NCBI RefSeq assembly: GCF_013408335.1
Contig: NZ_JACBZR010000001.1
Location: forward strand, 1,984,001 to 2,048,000
Source: Nocardioides panzhihuensis
Lineage (GTDB): Bacteria; Actinomycetota; Actinomycetes; Propionibacteriales; Nocardioidaceae
Reading direction: 5' to 3'
DNA length: 64,000 nt
Of this stretch, positions 23,916-32,351 are shown in pieces. Each line of letters starts with the position of its first letter. Within the stretch, counting starts at the first letter, position 1. The translations under genes and the position numbers were made by a program. Below the pieces are notes generated by a model. The model was given only the letters and a program-made list of their open reading frames with translations. It was not told the origin of the DNA and ran no database searches.

Positions 23916-24131
23916 GTGTCACTGCGACCCCGGACGTACGACACCTGCAACCGCTGCGTCGAGACCGTGACGAGCGCTCTCGGTGACCTGGACGGAGTCC
24001 AGGGCGTCGAGGTCGATCTGAACCCGGGAGCCGTGTCGAGCGCCCGCGTCACCGCCGACGAGCCGGTCGAACCGAGGGTCCTCAGGTCCACGCTCGCCAA
24101 GGCCGGCTTCACGATCGCCCGGGACACCTGA
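23916..24131 (+). CDS. HMA-like (heavy-metal-associated) small protein
   Basis: 71 residues from a GTG with GGAAG upstream. It contains a CXXC pair (TCNRC) followed by VETVTSALGDLDGVQGVEVDL and a C-terminal strand and helix, the order of an HMA fold. The Gly-Met that normally precedes the first Thr-Cys is missing and the first strand is short, so the domain may be degenerate. No P-type ATPase is adjacent. A copper-chaperone-like role is possible only. Confidence 0.6.
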   Translation: MSLRPRTYDTCNRCVETVTSALGDLDGVQGVEVDLNPGAVSSARVTADEPVEPRVLRSTLAKAGFTIARDT

Positions 24132-24304
24132 GTGGTAGTCGGCCGTGCCCGACCTCGGCTCCCGCCGATTCTTCCCCGGCCCTCACCGCCGAACCTGAAC
24201 TCTCCTACCTCGGTGGCCTTCACCATACGAACAAAGGTACTACCGCTACGCCTCGGACGAGGCCGGTCGTCGATATGGGTGCCGTGGGCCGGAAAGCCTC
24301 CCGC

Positions 24305-24562
24305 TCAGGCGTCGAGATCCTGCGCGACGAGCGCTGCGACGGCATCGACCGCGGCCTGGTCCTCGCCGGTGACCTCGACCTTGTCGCCGTTGGCGGCACC
24401 GAGGGTCATGATCAGCAGGGACGAGGCGGCGTCGACCGGCTCGCCGCCAGGAACGGCGAGAGTGATCTCGGCTCCGAGCTCTTCGACCTTCTCGGAGATG
24501 ATCGCTGCGGGACGGGCGTGCAGGCCGACGGCGGAGCCGACGGTGACGGTCTGAGTGGGCAT
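24305..24562 (-). CDS. ptsH: Phosphocarrier protein HPr
   Basis: 85 residues. The phosphorylated His15 is in GLHARPAA. The regulatory-serine region reads AASSLLIM at about 46-52. HPr passes phosphate from enzyme I to the fructose IIA domain. It is the last gene of the fruR-fruK-fruA-ptsH cluster, 40 bases after fruA, with AAGGAG before the ATG. Confidence 0.95.
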   Translation of the reverse strand: MPTQTVTVGSAVGLHARPAAIISEKVEELGAEITLAVPGGEPVDAASSLLIMTLGAANGDKVEVTGEDQAAVDAVAALVAQDLDA

Positions 24563-24602
24563 GATGCTCCTTCGTTTGATGGGTTCGAGACGTATGGCTG
24601 GT

Positions 24603-26654
24603 TCAGCTGGCCGCGCCGGCAGGAACCGGAGCGCGACCGATGGACTTGAGGGCGATCACGGCGGCTGCGCCGACGATCATGCCGGCGGCCAGTGCGATCA
24701 GGTAGCCGAGGATGTTGGTGACGGCGAAGAGCACGAAGATGCCGCCGTGAGGTGCGCGGACGCCGACCTCGAAGAGCTGGGAGAGGCCGCCGGTCACCGC
24801 GCTGCCGAGCATGATCGCCGGGATGACACGCATCGGATCGCCTGCGGCGAACGGGATGGCTCCCTCGGTGATGAACGAGGCGCCGAGCAGCCAGCCGGCC
24901 TTGCCGTTCTCGTGCTCTGCGTTGGTGAACAGCTGCGGACGTACGACGGTGGCCAGCGCCAGCGCGATCGGCGGGACCATCCCGGCGAGCATGACCGCGG
25001 CCATGATCCGCAGCTCGGGGGAGTCGGCGGCCAGCGAGGCGGCACCGACTCCGGCGGCGGCGAAGCTGTAGGCGACCTTGTTGAGCGGACCGCCCATGTC
25101 GAAGGCCATCATCAGGCCGAGCACCGCGCCGAGGGCGACGGCACTGGTGCCGTCGAGGGCAGCGAGGCCGTCGGTGAGCCGCTCCATAAGCCAGTTGATC
25201 GGCTTTCCGAGCACCACGATCATCACCAGACCGGCAAGGATCGAGGTCACCAGCGGGATCACCAGCACGGGCATCAGGCCCCGCGCCCAGCTCGGCACCC
25301 GCCAGCGGCTGACCCAGTGCGCGATCACGCCGGCCAGCACTCCGCCGGCGATCGCCCCGAGGAAGCCCGTCGCGGGTGCCGCGACGCCGTCGGCGTTGAC
25401 CACGCCGAACAGGTTGACGGCCAGCGCGCCCATGATGAAACCCGGGGCGATGCCGGGACGGTCGGCGATGGCGTACGCGATGTAGCCCGCCAACGCCGGG
25501 ATGAACAGCATGAACGCGGTCTTGCCGATCACGAAGAGCAGTGCGCCCAGGTAGACGGCGAGGGCGCTGTCGAACAGAGCGTGCTCGAGGCCGAGAGCCT
25601 GTACGTCGGGGAGGTTGGTCAGCGTGTTGTCGACCATGACCGCGCCGTAGACGTCGGTGATGTCGTAGCCGCCGAGCAGGAAGCTCAGCGCGATCAGCAG
25701 ACCGCCGGCGGCGACGAACGGGATCATGTAGGAGACCCCGGTCATCAGGATCCGGCGGGTCCGGGCGCCCCAGCTCTCCGAGGTTGCGGTGGCGGTCTCG
25801 GAGGAGTCGCCCCGGTCGGACTCGACGCGCGCGGCGTGCGGGTCCGCGGCGGCAGCGAGCGCCTCGGCGATCATCGCGTCGGCGTCGTCGATCGGACGCT
25901 TGACCCCGGAGGAGACCAGCGGCTTTCCGGCGAACCGGCTTCGGTCGCGGACGCCGACGTCGACGGCGAAGATGGCGGCGTCGGCCTCGGCGATCGTCTC
26001 GGCCGGCAGGGGCGTCGCGCCGGCCGAACCCTGGGTCTCGACCGCGATCTCGACCCCGGCTCGCGCGGCCGCGGCCTGGAGCGCCTCGGCCGCCATGTAG
26101 GTGTGCGCGATGCCGGTCGGGCAGGCGGTCACCGCGACCAGGGAGCGCTTCTTCGTGGGGGCCGGCGTCGTTGCCGGCGCTGGGCTCTGAGCTCCGGTCT
26201 CTCCGTCGCCGACCGCGTCCAGGATGGTCTGGGCGGCCTCTGCGGCCGAGTCGGTCTCGCGCAGCATCCGGCCGAACTCAGGGCGGGTAAGCGCACGGGC
26301 CAGCTTGGTCAGGATGGTCAGGTGGGTGGCGTCCCCGCCCGCGGGTGCCCCGATCAGGAAGGCGAGATCGGCCGGCCCGTCCTTGCCGCCGAAGTCGACC
26401 GGGGGTGAGAGCCGGGCGAACGCCACCACGGGCTCGTCGACACCGGACGTACGGCAGTGGGGGATCGCCAGGCCGCCGGGGAGCCCGGTGGCGGAGACCT
26501 CTTCGCGGGCCAGCGCGTCGGCGATGAGCGCGTCCAGGTCGGTGGCACGGCCGGAGTCCGCCACGCGCTGCGCCAGGGCGCGGATGACGTCGTGCTTGTC
26601 GGGGCCGAGGTCGGCGTCGAGGGTCGCGAGCTCGGGGGTGATGAGTGCGGACAT
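24603..26654 (-). CDS. fruA: PTS fructose transporter IIABC
   Basis: 683 residues in the order IIA-IIB-IIC. IIA has the active His66 (AIPHCRTS), IIB has the active Cys178 (VTACPTGIAHTYMA), and a linker rich in Ala, Ser and Asp leads to the IIC membrane domain from about residue 300 with some ten membrane segments and the GITEGAIPF-like motif FITEGAIPF. It imports fructose and releases fructose-1-phosphate. Its ATG overlaps the fruK stop by one base (TGATG). Confidence 0.95.
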   Translation of the reverse strand: MSALITPELATLDADLGPDKHDVIRALAQRVADSGRATDLDALIADALAREEVSATGLPGGLAIPHCRTSGVDEPVVAFARLSPPVDFGGKDGPADLAFLIGAPAGGDATHLTILTKLARALTRPEFGRMLRETDSAAEAAQTILDAVGDGETGAQSPAPATTPAPTKKRSLVAVTACPTGIAHTYMAAEALQAAAARAGVEIAVETQGSAGATPLPAETIAEADAAIFAVDVGVRDRSRFAGKPLVSSGVKRPIDDADAMIAEALAAAADPHAARVESDRGDSSETATATSESWGARTRRILMTGVSYMIPFVAAGGLLIALSFLLGGYDITDVYGAVMVDNTLTNLPDVQALGLEHALFDSALAVYLGALLFVIGKTAFMLFIPALAGYIAYAIADRPGIAPGFIMGALAVNLFGVVNADGVAAPATGFLGAIAGGVLAGVIAHWVSRWRVPSWARGLMPVLVIPLVTSILAGLVMIVVLGKPINWLMERLTDGLAALDGTSAVALGAVLGLMMAFDMGGPLNKVAYSFAAAGVGAASLAADSPELRIMAAVMLAGMVPPIALALATVVRPQLFTNAEHENGKAGWLLGASFITEGAIPFAAGDPMRVIPAIMLGSAVTGGLSQLFEVGVRAPHGGIFVLFAVTNILGYLIALAAGMIVGAAAVIALKSIGRAPVPAGAAS

Positions 26655-27613
26655 CAGAGTCCTCCGGTGATGGGGTCGAGGTCGCGTACGGACACGAGAT
26701 CCGCGCGGACCTGGGGTGGGGTGGGGAGGGTGGTGCCGGGGAGGCCGGCGGCTGCACTGCCGTACGCGACGGCGAGCCCGAGACGCTCAGGGGCGGAGAG
26801 TCCGCGCAGGTCGGCGAGGAGATAGCCGAACAACGAGCTGTCCCCGGCCCCGACCGTGCTGACGACAGCGGTGGGGGGCGGGGTGGCGTGCCACGTGCCT
26901 TCAGCGGAGACGAGCACGGCACCGTTCGCGCCCAGCGTCGCGAGCACGGCCGCGACCCCGCGGTCGACCAGGGTCCGGGCTGCCGAGGCCGCGGCGGCCG
27001 GGTCGTCGAGGGTGGCCGCGTCGGTCCCGGTGATGGAGGCCAGCTCCTCGGCGTTGGGCTTGAGCAGGTCCGGTGCGCCGGCGGGGAGGCGGGCGGCGAG
27101 CGCCTCGAGGGGCGCCTCGCTCGTGTCGACGGCGATGCGAGCGCCGGTGGAGCGCAGCGCGCTCACGACCTCGGCGTACCAGCCTGCCGGCGCGCCGGGC
27201 GGCAGCGATCCGGCGAGAACGACCCAGCCGGCGTGCTCGGCCTCCTGGACGAGCCGGGCGGCGAGCGCATCGAGCAGCGCCGGCGTCGCGGTGGCGCCGG
27301 GACCGTTGAGCTTGGTGGTGGTGCCGTCGGGCTCGGTCACGGTGGTGTTGATCCGTGGCTGGCCGGCCGGTCCGACCGCGACCACGTCGAGGCCGGTGGC
27401 GCGCAGCTCGGTGATCATCGGGTCGAGGTCGGGGCAGGGGAACACGGCACGGGTGGGAACCCCCGCGGCGTACGCGGCTCCGGAGATGTTCACGCCCTTG
27501 CCCCCGGGCTGGGAGGTGGTGCTGCGGGCCCGCAGCACCTCGCCGCGGCGCAGCGGGCTGGTGAGCATCACGGTGTGGTCGATGCTCGGGTTGGCGGTCA
27601 GGGTGACGATCAT
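26654..27613 (-). CDS. fruK: 1-phosphofructokinase
   Basis: 319 residues, PfkB/ribokinase fold. The first signature is QPGGKGVNIS and the second is VGAGDSSLFGY, with the catalytic Asp in GAGD. It converts fructose-1-phosphate to fructose-1,6-bisphosphate. The ATG at 27613 overlaps the fruR stop (ATGA); a longer frame upstream belongs to fruR in another frame. Confidence 0.95.
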   Translation of the reverse strand: MIVTLTANPSIDHTVMLTSPLRRGEVLRARSTTSQPGGKGVNISGAAYAAGVPTRAVFPCPDLDPMITELRATGLDVVAVGPAGQPRINTTVTEPDGTTTKLNGPGATATPALLDALAARLVQEAEHAGWVVLAGSLPPGAPAGWYAEVVSALRSTGARIAVDTSEAPLEALAARLPAGAPDLLKPNAEELASITGTDAATLDDPAAAASAARTLVDRGVAAVLATLGANGAVLVSAEGTWHATPPPTAVVSTVGAGDSSLFGYLLADLRGLSAPERLGLAVAYGSAAAGLPGTTLPTPPQVRADLVSVRDLDPITGGL

Positions 27614-28377
27614 GCGATCAGCACCTCCAGACCGCTCTCCCGGAGCTCGGTGGCGACGTCGTCGTCGATGTCGCTGTCGGTGACGAGCACGTCGACCTTG
27701 CCCAGCGTGGCGAAGCGCAACGTGGTCTCGACGCCGATCTTGCTGGAGTCGGTGAGGCACACGACCCGGCGGGCGGCGTCGACCAGCGCGCGCTTGGTCG
27801 CGGCCTCCTCGTGGTCGGGGGTGGAGAGGCCGTGGGCCAGCGTCAGCCCGTTGGTGGCCACGAAGCTGACGTCGACCCGCAGGCGGCTCAGGGCGTCCAC
27901 GGTCTCGGCGCCGACGGCCGCCTGGGTGGCCGGCCGGACGCGACCGGGCAGCAGGTGGAGCTCGATCTGCGCGCTGCCGGCCAGCATGGCGGCGACGGGG
28001 ACCGCGTGGGTCACCACGGTGAGCTGATGGTCGCGCGGAAGGGCGTGGGCGAACCTGCTGGTCGTCGTGCCTGCGTCGATCGCGATGGTGCCGCCGGCGG
28101 TGGGGAGGAGCGTGAGGGCGGCCTGGGCGATGCGGTCCTTCTGCGCGGGGTAGGTCTGCTCGCGCTCGCCGAGAGCGGACTCGAGCACGGCCATGGTCTC
28201 CACGGGCACCGCGCCGCCGTGCACCCGGCGGACCAGACCGCGTCGCTCCAGCGTGGAGAGGTCTCGGCGCACGGTCTCTGTGGTGACCTCGAAGCGCTCG
28301 GCGATGTCGGCCACGGATATCCGCCCGCGCTCGGCGACGAGACGGGCCGTCGCGATCTGTCGCTCTTCGGCGTACAT
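27610..28377 (-). CDS. fruR: DeoR-family repressor of the fructose PTS
   Basis: 255 residues. The N-terminal DeoR HTH (GRISVADIAERFEVTTETVRR, continuing into DLSTLERRGLV) is followed by a sugar-phosphate-binding domain with IDAGTTTSRFA. AAGGAGG lies before the ATG. It heads fruR-fruK-fruA-ptsH and is divergent from ptsI; fructose-1-phosphate is the likely effector. Confidence 0.92.
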   Translation of the reverse strand: MYAEERQIATARLVAERGRISVADIAERFEVTTETVRRDLSTLERRGLVRRVHGGAVPVETMAVLESALGEREQTYPAQKDRIAQAALTLLPTAGGTIAIDAGTTTSRFAHALPRDHQLTVVTHAVPVAAMLAGSAQIELHLLPGRVRPATQAAVGAETVDALSRLRVDVSFVATNGLTLAHGLSTPDHEEAATKRALVDAARRVVCLTDSSKIGVETTLRFATLGKVDVLVTDSDIDDDVATELRESGLEVLIA

Positions 28378-28428
28378 CGCGGCCTCCTTCTATCGATGTG
28401 GTTTCGAGTGGGTTTCGGGCTTCAATGC

Positions 28429-28489
28429 GCCCACATATGTTGTTCTATGCCCGAATGTGTTGACTAGTCAAGGGTTCAGGGCGGATATT
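28429..28489. promoter_or_regulatory. Divergent fruR/ptsI promoter with shared palindrome and direct repeats
   Basis: The 12-base palindrome TTGACTAGTCAA (28460-28471) supplies a TTGACT -35 element on both strands. On the plus strand it is 18 bases from GATATT (28484-28489), which lies seven bases before the ptsI ATG. On the minus strand it is 18 bases from TAGAAC (28442-28447). GCCCACATATGTTG (28429) and GCCCGAATGTGTTG (28449) are direct repeats matching at 11 of 14 positions and 20 bases apart, about two helical turns. These are the best FruR site candidates. Confidence 0.65.
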
Positions 28490-28496
28490 TGTGGCT

Positions 28497-30173
28497 ATGG
28501 TCACGTCTCACTCATCTGTCCTCGCTGGCACTCCGGTGGTCCCGGGCATCGTGCTGGCGCCCGTCCATGTGGTGCGGACCGAGGTCGACCCCGCCGCGCT
28601 GGCGGCCTTCGAACGGCGCGGCTTCGACCAGCCCGAGGACGCCCTCGCGGCCTACGAGGCAGCCGCCACCGACGTCGCCGACGGCTACGCACGCCGGGCG
28701 GAGACCGCCTCCGGGGCAGCCGCCTCCGTCCTGAGCGCGAGCGCCGGCCTGGCACGTGACAAGGGGCTGAGGGTCGCCGTGGAGAAGCATCTGCGCGCGG
28801 GGGAGGGTCTGGTCGCCTCCATCGGTGCCGCGGTGGAGCAGTTCGTCACCCTGTTCAGCGGTATGGGCGGTCTGATGGCCGAGCGCGTCACCGACCTACG
28901 CGACATCGAGCGACGAGTGCTCGCGCACCTCGCCGGAGAACCCGAGCCCGGGGTGGACCTTCCGGAGGGCCCGTGCGTGCTGGTCGCCGTCGATCTGGCG
29001 CCCTCCGACACCGCCGCGCTCGACCCGGCCCACGTGGTCGCGCTGGTCACCGAGCGAGGTGGTCCCACCAGCCACACCGCGATCATCGCCCGCCAGCTCG
29101 GCATCCCGTGCTTGGTCGGCGTCGCCGGAGCAACCGGCATCGCCGCAGGCACCCCGGTGCTCGTCGACGGGCAGGCCGGCATCGTGGAGCTGGAGCCCGG
29201 CCCGGACGCAGCTGTCCGCGCTGAGGCAGACCTCGCCCGGCGCCAGGCGGTCGCGGTGTGGACCGGCCCCGGGCGCACCGCCGACGGCCACCCCGTGGCG
29301 CTCCTCGCCAACGTCGCCGACGGCTCCTCGGCACGCGACGCCTCCGCCGGTCAGGTCGAGGGCGTGGGCCTCTTCCGCACCGAGCTCTGCTTCCTCGACC
29401 GGCGCGAGGAGCCGACCGTGGCCGAGCAGGCCGACGTCTACGCCGAGGTGCTCGCACCCTTCGCGGGCCGCGGCCACGTCGTCGCACGCACCCTGGACGC
29501 GGGCTCGGACAAGCCGATCGCCTTCGCGACCCACGAGGGCGAGGAGAACCCGGCCCTGGGCGTGCGCGGTCTGCGGCTCGCCGCCGACAACCCGGGGCTC
29601 CTGGAGCGCCAGCTGGATGCCATCGCGATCGCCGCGGAGCGCACCGGCGCGGACACCTGGGTGATGGCGCCGATGGTCGCCACCGTCCAGGAGGCAGCCG
29701 ACTTCGCCGCTCTGGTCCGTGCCCGCGGCCTCAAGCCGGGCGTCATGGTCGAGGTGCCGGCAGCCGCCCTGATGGCCCATCGGATGCTGGAGGTCGTCGA
29801 CTTCCTCTCCATCGGCACCAACGACCTGACCCAGTACGCCATGGCCGCCGACCGGCTGGCCACCGACCTGGCCCACCTCACCGACCCCTGGCAGCCGGCA
29901 GTGCTGCAGCTCATCGCGATCACCGCCGAGGCGGGGCGTACGGCCGGCAAGCCCGTCGGGATCTGCGGCGAGGCCGCCGCCGACCCGCTGCTCGCGCCGG
30001 TGCTCGTCGGCCTCGGCATCACCTCGCTGTCGATGGCTTCCGCGGCCGTCCCTGCCGTCGGCGCGCGGATCGGCTCCGTGACCACCGGGTCGTGCGACGA
30101 AGCAGCCGAGGCCGCTCTCCGTGCGCTCTCGCCGCAGCAAGGCCGTGAGGCCGTGACGAAGGTTCTGGGCTGA
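28497..30173 (+). CDS. ptsI: PTS enzyme I (phosphoenolpyruvate-protein phosphotransferase)
   Basis: 558 residues from the ATG at 28497, chosen over the GTG at 28491 because of the -10 spacing. The active His193 is in GGPTSHTAIIAR. The PEP-binding domain carries FRTELCFLDR, EVPAAALMAHRM, FLSIGTNDLTQYAMAADR and PVGICGEAA with the catalytic Cys. It starts the phosphate chain to HPr. Its divergent position shares regulatory DNA with fruR, so general PTS proteins here may be controlled by fructose. Confidence 0.95.
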   Translation: MVTSHSSVLAGTPVVPGIVLAPVHVVRTEVDPAALAAFERRGFDQPEDALAAYEAAATDVADGYARRAETASGAAASVLSASAGLARDKGLRVAVEKHLRAGEGLVASIGAAVEQFVTLFSGMGGLMAERVTDLRDIERRVLAHLAGEPEPGVDLPEGPCVLVAVDLAPSDTAALDPAHVVALVTERGGPTSHTAIIARQLGIPCLVGVAGATGIAAGTPVLVDGQAGIVELEPGPDAAVRAEADLARRQAVAVWTGPGRTADGHPVALLANVADGSSARDASAGQVEGVGLFRTELCFLDRREEPTVAEQADVYAEVLAPFAGRGHVVARTLDAGSDKPIAFATHEGEENPALGVRGLRLAADNPGLLERQLDAIAIAAERTGADTWVMAPMVATVQEAADFAALVRARGLKPGVMVEVPAAALMAHRMLEVVDFLSIGTNDLTQYAMAADRLATDLAHLTDPWQPAVLQLIAITAEAGRTAGKPVGICGEAAADPLLAPVLVGLGITSLSMASAAVPAVGARIGSVTTGSCDEAAEAALRALSPQQGREAVTKVLG

Positions 30174-30253
30174 CCGCCGGCGACCGCATCTCCGGAGGTC
30201 GTGCTGGCAATTGTCGCTGCGCCACCTGCCATGCGGGGCTATCGTCCGGGCTC

Positions 30254-30733
30254 GTGTGGATAATCCCCGTGATCCTGCTCCTGGCCCTGGTCGGCCTGCT
30301 CGCCATCGTCGTGATGATTCTGCGGGGCGCGGTGGATGTTGCTACGCCAGAGACTTGGAAGGTGCCGGGCGCAGCATTGCGGGCGCTCGGTCTCCTGGCA
30401 GGCGGACTTGCGTTGGGCACGTACGCCTGGGGTCTTCTCCATGTCGCCGGAGCCTGGCTGGACGCGGCGGACGGAGGCACGAGCTCGTCGCCGCCTCCTC
30501 CGTGCCGCGATCATCTCGACGAAGCGCGCGCCATCCAGGTCGTGGGGTACGACCTCGATGTCGTCCCGCCCGGTTTCAATTGCGAGCTAACCGACGGCAC
30601 GAGCGTCGAGATCCCCGTCGTCCCTGGATACATCACGCCGGCGGCGATGGTGCTCGGGGCGGTTGCTCTTGTCGGTCTCGGCGTTTCCACCAGACTGCAG
30701 TCGCGCACTGCGGTCGCGGGGGCCAAGCTCTAA
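30254..30733 (+). CDS. Small membrane protein, unknown function
   Basis: 159 residues from a GTG. Two membrane segments are near the N-terminus (about 3-25 and 40-66). A Cys-containing outer loop (PCRDHLDEARAIQ to FNCELTDG) follows, then a third segment near 125-147. Two Cys in the loop could form a disulfide. TATCGT (30240-30245) is eight bases upstream, suggesting a leaderless mRNA. No family is recognised. Confidence 0.7.
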   Translation: MWIIPVILLLALVGLLAIVVMILRGAVDVATPETWKVPGAALRALGLLAGGLALGTYAWGLLHVAGAWLDAADGGTSSSPPPPCRDHLDEARAIQVVGYDLDVVPPGFNCELTDGTSVEIPVVPGYITPAAMVLGAVALVGLGVSTRLQSRTAVAGAKL

Positions 30734-30766
30734 CCGACTTCGGGCCGCGTTGGCAGACTTGTGACC

Positions 30767-31189
30767 ATGACGGCCCATTACACCTTCGCCGAGACCTGGG
30801 AGTTGCCGACGCCGGCGGAGGCGGTGCGGGATGTGCTGGTCGACGTGGAGCGGTATCCGCAGTGGTGGCCGCAGGTGCGGGCGGTGGCGAAGCTGGGGGA
30901 GGACGACGCGCTGCTGGTGTGCCGCTCGAGGCTGCCCTACGACCTGGAGATCGTGCTGCACGCGGTCAGCCGCGACCTGCCGACGCTGGAGGTCGGGCTC
31001 GGCGGCGACCTGGACGGCTTCGCGCGGTGGACGCTGACACCGGCCCCAGGCGGGAGCCGGATGGTGTTCGAGCAGGAGGTCGTCGTACGCGGTCTGCTCG
31101 GGCTGGCTTCGATCGCGCTGCGCCCGGTGCTCATCTGGAACCACCGGCAGATGATGCTCGGCTGCAAGCGAGGGCTGGTCGGTGGATAA
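30767..31189 (+). CDS. SRPBCC (START-like) family protein
   Basis: 140 residues. The N-terminus FAETWELPTPAEAVRDVLVDV with a following RYPQWWPQV is typical of SRPBCC/polyketide-cyclase-like folds, and a C-terminal helix (LIWNHRQMMLGCKRG) closes the cavity. The family binds hydrophobic ligands; the ligand here is unknown. A GTG six bases upstream is an alternative start. The aldolase gene begins 41 bases downstream. Confidence 0.8.
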   Translation: MTAHYTFAETWELPTPAEAVRDVLVDVERYPQWWPQVRAVAKLGEDDALLVCRSRLPYDLEIVLHAVSRDLPTLEVGLGGDLDGFARWTLTPAPGGSRMVFEQEVVVRGLLGLASIALRPVLIWNHRQMMLGCKRGLVGG

Positions 31190-31230
31190 CGGGATGCTCG
31201 TGAACGCAGAAGGTCGCTACCGTGTGCGGC

Positions 31231-32322
31231 GTGAGCGAACCCGAGGCGAGCCTGGAACAGCAGCTCCGAGCGGCCATGGTCGGGTGCCGCGTCAGGGTCT
31301 TCCCGGCCTTCCCGAGTCCGGCGGAGCTCTTCGACGGTCTCGCCGCGGCATGCCGCGATCTGGGCATCGAGGAGTGGGACCAGTACGCCGAACGGGGTGC
31401 GGTGGCACGGCTCGAGGCTGAGGTCGGTGAGCTGTTGGGGAAGCCGGCGGCGTACTTTCCCTCAGGGACGATGGCCCAGCAGGTCGCGCTGCGGATCCAC
31501 GCCGACGCAGCGGGCAATCGTCGGGTCGCGATTCCTGACCTCTCGCACCTGCTCCGTCATGAGGATGACGGTCCGCGGATCCTCCAGGACCTGCAGGTCG
31601 AGCACATCACCACGGGGCGCGAGATCGCAACGAAGGCACACCTGGACGCGATTCCCGGACCGCTGGCCGCATGTCTGGTCGAGCTGCCGCTGCGCGACGC
31701 GGGCTGCCTGCTGCCGAGCTTCGAGGACCTGACCGAGCTTTCCGATGCCTGCCGTCAGCGCGGTATCGCTTTCCACGTCGACGGGGCCCGGATCTGGGAG
31801 TCGCAGCAGTGGTTCGACAGGCCGTTGGCCGAGATAGCCGGTGTCGCGGACTCGGTCTACGTCAGCTTCTATAAGGGCCTCGGCGGCCTAGCCGGCGCGG
31901 CGCTGCTCGGCGATGAGGACTTCGTCGCTCAGGCGCGGCTGTGGCGCCACCGGATGGGCGGCACGCTCTACCGGTCAACGGCCGAGGCTGTGTCCGCGCT
32001 GGTGGGCCTCCGTGACCGCCTGCCTCGTCTCGCGGAGTGTGTGGAGTGGGGCCGGCAGATGGCCGCCGCGCTGCCGGCGTACGTCACTGTCCAGCCGCAG
32101 GTGCCGCACATCAACACCTTCCTCCTCTACGCCGTTGGCGACCCTGAGGCGGTCAACCGCCGTCTTCTGGAGACGGTGACCGCGGATTCGCTGGCATTCA
32201 GTCTGCCGTGGAAGGCGGCCGAGGAACCGGGCCGCGTGGTCACCGAGGTGACTGTTGCTCCCAACGCCCTCGCCCTGGACCCGGCAGACATCGCCGGCCG
32301 CTTCGCGACGCTCCTGGCCTGA
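31231..32322 (+). CDS. Threonine aldolase / beta-eliminating lyase family PLP enzyme
   Basis: 363 residues from the GTG at 31231. TACCGT at 31218-31223 is a -10 box ending seven bases before it, which argues against the GTG at 31222. PLP-binding features: Lys215 (SFYKGLGG), Asp184 (HVDGARIWE), and the early PSGTMAQQ turn. The fold is Beta_elim_lyase; likely substrates are L-threonine, allo-threonine or related beta-hydroxy amino acids. The usual length is about 340-360. Confidence 0.85.
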   Translation: MSEPEASLEQQLRAAMVGCRVRVFPAFPSPAELFDGLAAACRDLGIEEWDQYAERGAVARLEAEVGELLGKPAAYFPSGTMAQQVALRIHADAAGNRRVAIPDLSHLLRHEDDGPRILQDLQVEHITTGREIATKAHLDAIPGPLAACLVELPLRDAGCLLPSFEDLTELSDACRQRGIAFHVDGARIWESQQWFDRPLAEIAGVADSVYVSFYKGLGGLAGAALLGDEDFVAQARLWRHRMGGTLYRSTAEAVSALVGLRDRLPRLAECVEWGRQMAAALPAYVTVQPQVPHINTFLLYAVGDPEAVNRRLLETVTADSLAFSLPWKAAEEPGRVVTEVTVAPNALALDPADIAGRFATLLA

Positions 32323-32351
32323 GGCGCCGACCGATACGTGCCATGGCGCGA

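Noticed and set aside
24555..26408. A 617-residue plus-strand frame opposite fruA
   Set aside because: His/Gln/Asp-rich shadow; fruA has all PTS active-site residues on the other strand.
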